This document shows positions 57,801 through 60,800 of a stretch of DNA of 64,000 bases, piece by piece; positions within the stretch are counted from its first letter, which is position 1, and each line of letters begins with the position of its first letter. Source of the stretch: Asterias amurensis (Eukaryota > Echinodermata > Asteroidea > Forcipulatida > Asteriidae); contig NC_092657.1 in assembly GCF_032118995.1 (NCBI RefSeq), positions 11,387,891-11,451,890 on the forward strand, in the 5' to 3' direction. A model generated the notes under the pieces. The model saw only the letters and a list, made by a program, of their open reading frames with translations. It did not search any database and was not told where the DNA came from. The translations under genes were made by a program, and so were the position numbers.

Positions 57801-60800
57801 GCACGCGCAAATTGTCAAAACATTCGCGGGGCCAAGCTAGCCTGAGCCGAACCTGGAGCCGAAGCCGTGCATTCGAAAAGGGCCATGTATATCATCATTT
57901 CTACCACCTTTCAATTTGGTTGTATTTGAAAGTGTATTTAAAACAATAAAGAAACAAAACTACGTTTGTGCTGCTCTGTTCCTCAAGTGGCATAACTATT
58001 ACATTTCTGAATTGGATATCACGCAGAGATTCTTAACATGGCCGCAGCTAATGAACAGGCATCACCGAGTACTGAAACTCCGCATTCTATAAAATCTTCA
58101 CAGCAACCAGTCGTTCTCAACAACAGTGTCAACATCGTTCCCGAAGATGTGCAAATTACATTCAACCAGTTGGACATCGGTATATTACTCGGTCAGGGTA
58201 AGCTTTGTAAAAAAATATGTATATCACAGGTTGCAATACATGGAAACGAGGTTGTTTGTTTCAGCTGCTTAGATGTAGTGATATCAACTGATAAATACTG
58301 TGACCAATATTAATATTAATAATAATAACAATTCTTATATAGAAGAGTTTGCGGTAACACCATGTATTGACTTTCTCTAAATGAGTTGGGGTGCTCCTGA
58401 AAAGAACCGTATAGAACCACCCCAACTCATTTAGAGAAAGTCATTACATGGTGTTACCGCAAACTCCTTTATATCTTATTTCCACCATGCAAGGTTTCAA
58501 ATCCTACTAATTCTTATATAGCGCATTTCAGAAAGAACCTTATCAATGCGCTTTACATTAGTGCCTGGGTCATACGGCCAGTAACATCCCTTGTTAATGT
58601 TTCTCGGCTCCCATGGGATTATACAACATGGGCAACTCTTTGTATCGCTCCAAAGGCTTTATTCATTCACACTATCAACGTCTACCCTCGCAGCTACCCA
58701 TTTACATTTCTTTACCGTTCTGTCAATAAAAAGTAATGTGTGAGTCTGTATGAGTATAGCTAAGACGTAGACATTATTTATTTTGAATCACAATCTTATG
58801 TTTTTTTTTTTTTTTTTTTTTTTTTTTTCTCATCTCTTTAATTTAAAGGTGCTTTTGGAAAAGTGTTCAAAGCTGTACTCAGAGACAGCCCCACCGGGCC
58901 ACATCGCACAGTCACTGTTAAAACGGCATCAGGTGAATGTACTTTAGGCCCGATTGAGTAATTTTTGTAGACATCTAAAAGCAAAAAAAAATATGCGCAA
59001 CAAGGGTTTTTCTGTCATTATTCTCTAACTTGCAAATTCGATGACCAGTTGAGCCAAAGTTTCCACAGGTTTGTTATTGTATGCATATGTTTGGATACAC
59101 CAAATGAGAATACTGGTCTTTGACATGTACCAAACGTGTCCAGTGGTTGCCTTTATGTGTTCCTGTTCTTCATTATCACCAAAGTTATTTGAAAACATAA
59201 AGACAAATTAACAAGTTTTGCGTTAATAATCATTTTTACTCATCCACCCACTTCTCATAGATGTCGATGACCCCGGCAACGTCATCAAATTTTTGGAAGA
59301 AGGCCTAAAAATGAAGAATTTTGACCATCCTAATGTGCTTGGGCTCATCGGACTAACCTTTGACCCAGAAGGTCAACCGCTGATCGTACTTCCTTTCATG
59401 GGAAATGGTGATCTCAAGTGTTATCTTGAGAAGTACAAACCTGAGGTAATTTCTTTATTGTCTTTCCAGTACGGGTTGTGAGTAGACTCTTTATTCATAA
59501 TAATAATAATAATAACAATAATTTGGGGGACTAATCATCCTTACTCGCAGCTAAGAGCTGAAGAACGCGGCTACAACACGTTCGAACATACAACCTTACT
59601 TGGTAACGAGTAATGGGGAGAGGTTGATAGTATAAAACATTGTGAGAATAGGCTCTCTCTGAAGTGACGTAGTTTTCGAGAAAGAAGTAATTTTCCGCGA
59701 ATTTGATTTCGGGACCTCAGATTTAGAATTTGAGGTCTCGAAATCAAGCATCTGAAAGCACGAAGCTTCGTGTGACAAGGGTGTTTTTGTGCCATATTTA
59801 TCTCGCAACTTCGACGACCGATTGAGCTCAAATTTTCACAGGTTTGTTATTTTATGCATATGTTGATATACACCAACTGTTAAGGCTAGTCTTTGACAAT
59901 TACCAATATAGTCCAGTGTCTAGAAATGAAAATTATTGCACAAATCCAACCAATGGTTTTTTGTTTGTTTGGCTGAGAACATATGTTTCACCTGTAGTGT
60001 ATGCAGACTCAGTGATCTATTTATAGAATATGATGTCATTGTTTCACGCGAGATCTCGTTGTACGAGAGCTCTGTTGTTTTGCTTTTTTAACCACGTGAA
60101 TAGAACCTGAGTATTGACGCAACCTAACACCCGTTCCTTGGGTGGATTTCACAAAGGTAGTCCTAACTTAGGACTAGTCCTAGGCAATGCTAAAAGATAG
60201 GACCAGTCCTAAGTTAGGATGAGTTACTGGTCCTAACTTAGGATCAGTCCTATCTCTTAGCATTGCGTGGGACTAGTCCTAAGTTAGGACTACCTTGGTG
60301 AAATCCACCCCTTGTCTGTTATGACCTATATTGACGACGTAAGAACACATCGCCCCCTTGCTATAATATTATGCCCTGAATCAGGATTCGTTTTGGTTTG
60401 CATTATTTGAAGGCATTGACGGTTTTGAAGTTCGCCCAACACGTCGCTCTAGGAATGGAGTACCTAGCAGATAGGAAGTTTGTTCATCGGGATTTAGCTG
60501 CGAGAAATTGCCTGTAAGAATAATTAGTTGTTCAGCAGCATAAACATTGAAATACTCTATTATGCTACTCTCACACTAGGGAGAATATGCTAGCGAATGT
60601 GCTTACGAACGGAAATATTTAACAATCGCTCAAACTTCGCAACATTCACCACAAATTCACTACGTTGACAATTCATTCTCCATCTACTTGCGAAGATTGG
60701 TCACTTTATGTTGCTCTCACACGGCGAATATGCTGACGAATATGCTATCGGAAGGACATATTCGACAATCGCTCAAACTTCGCAGCATTCGCCGTGTCTT

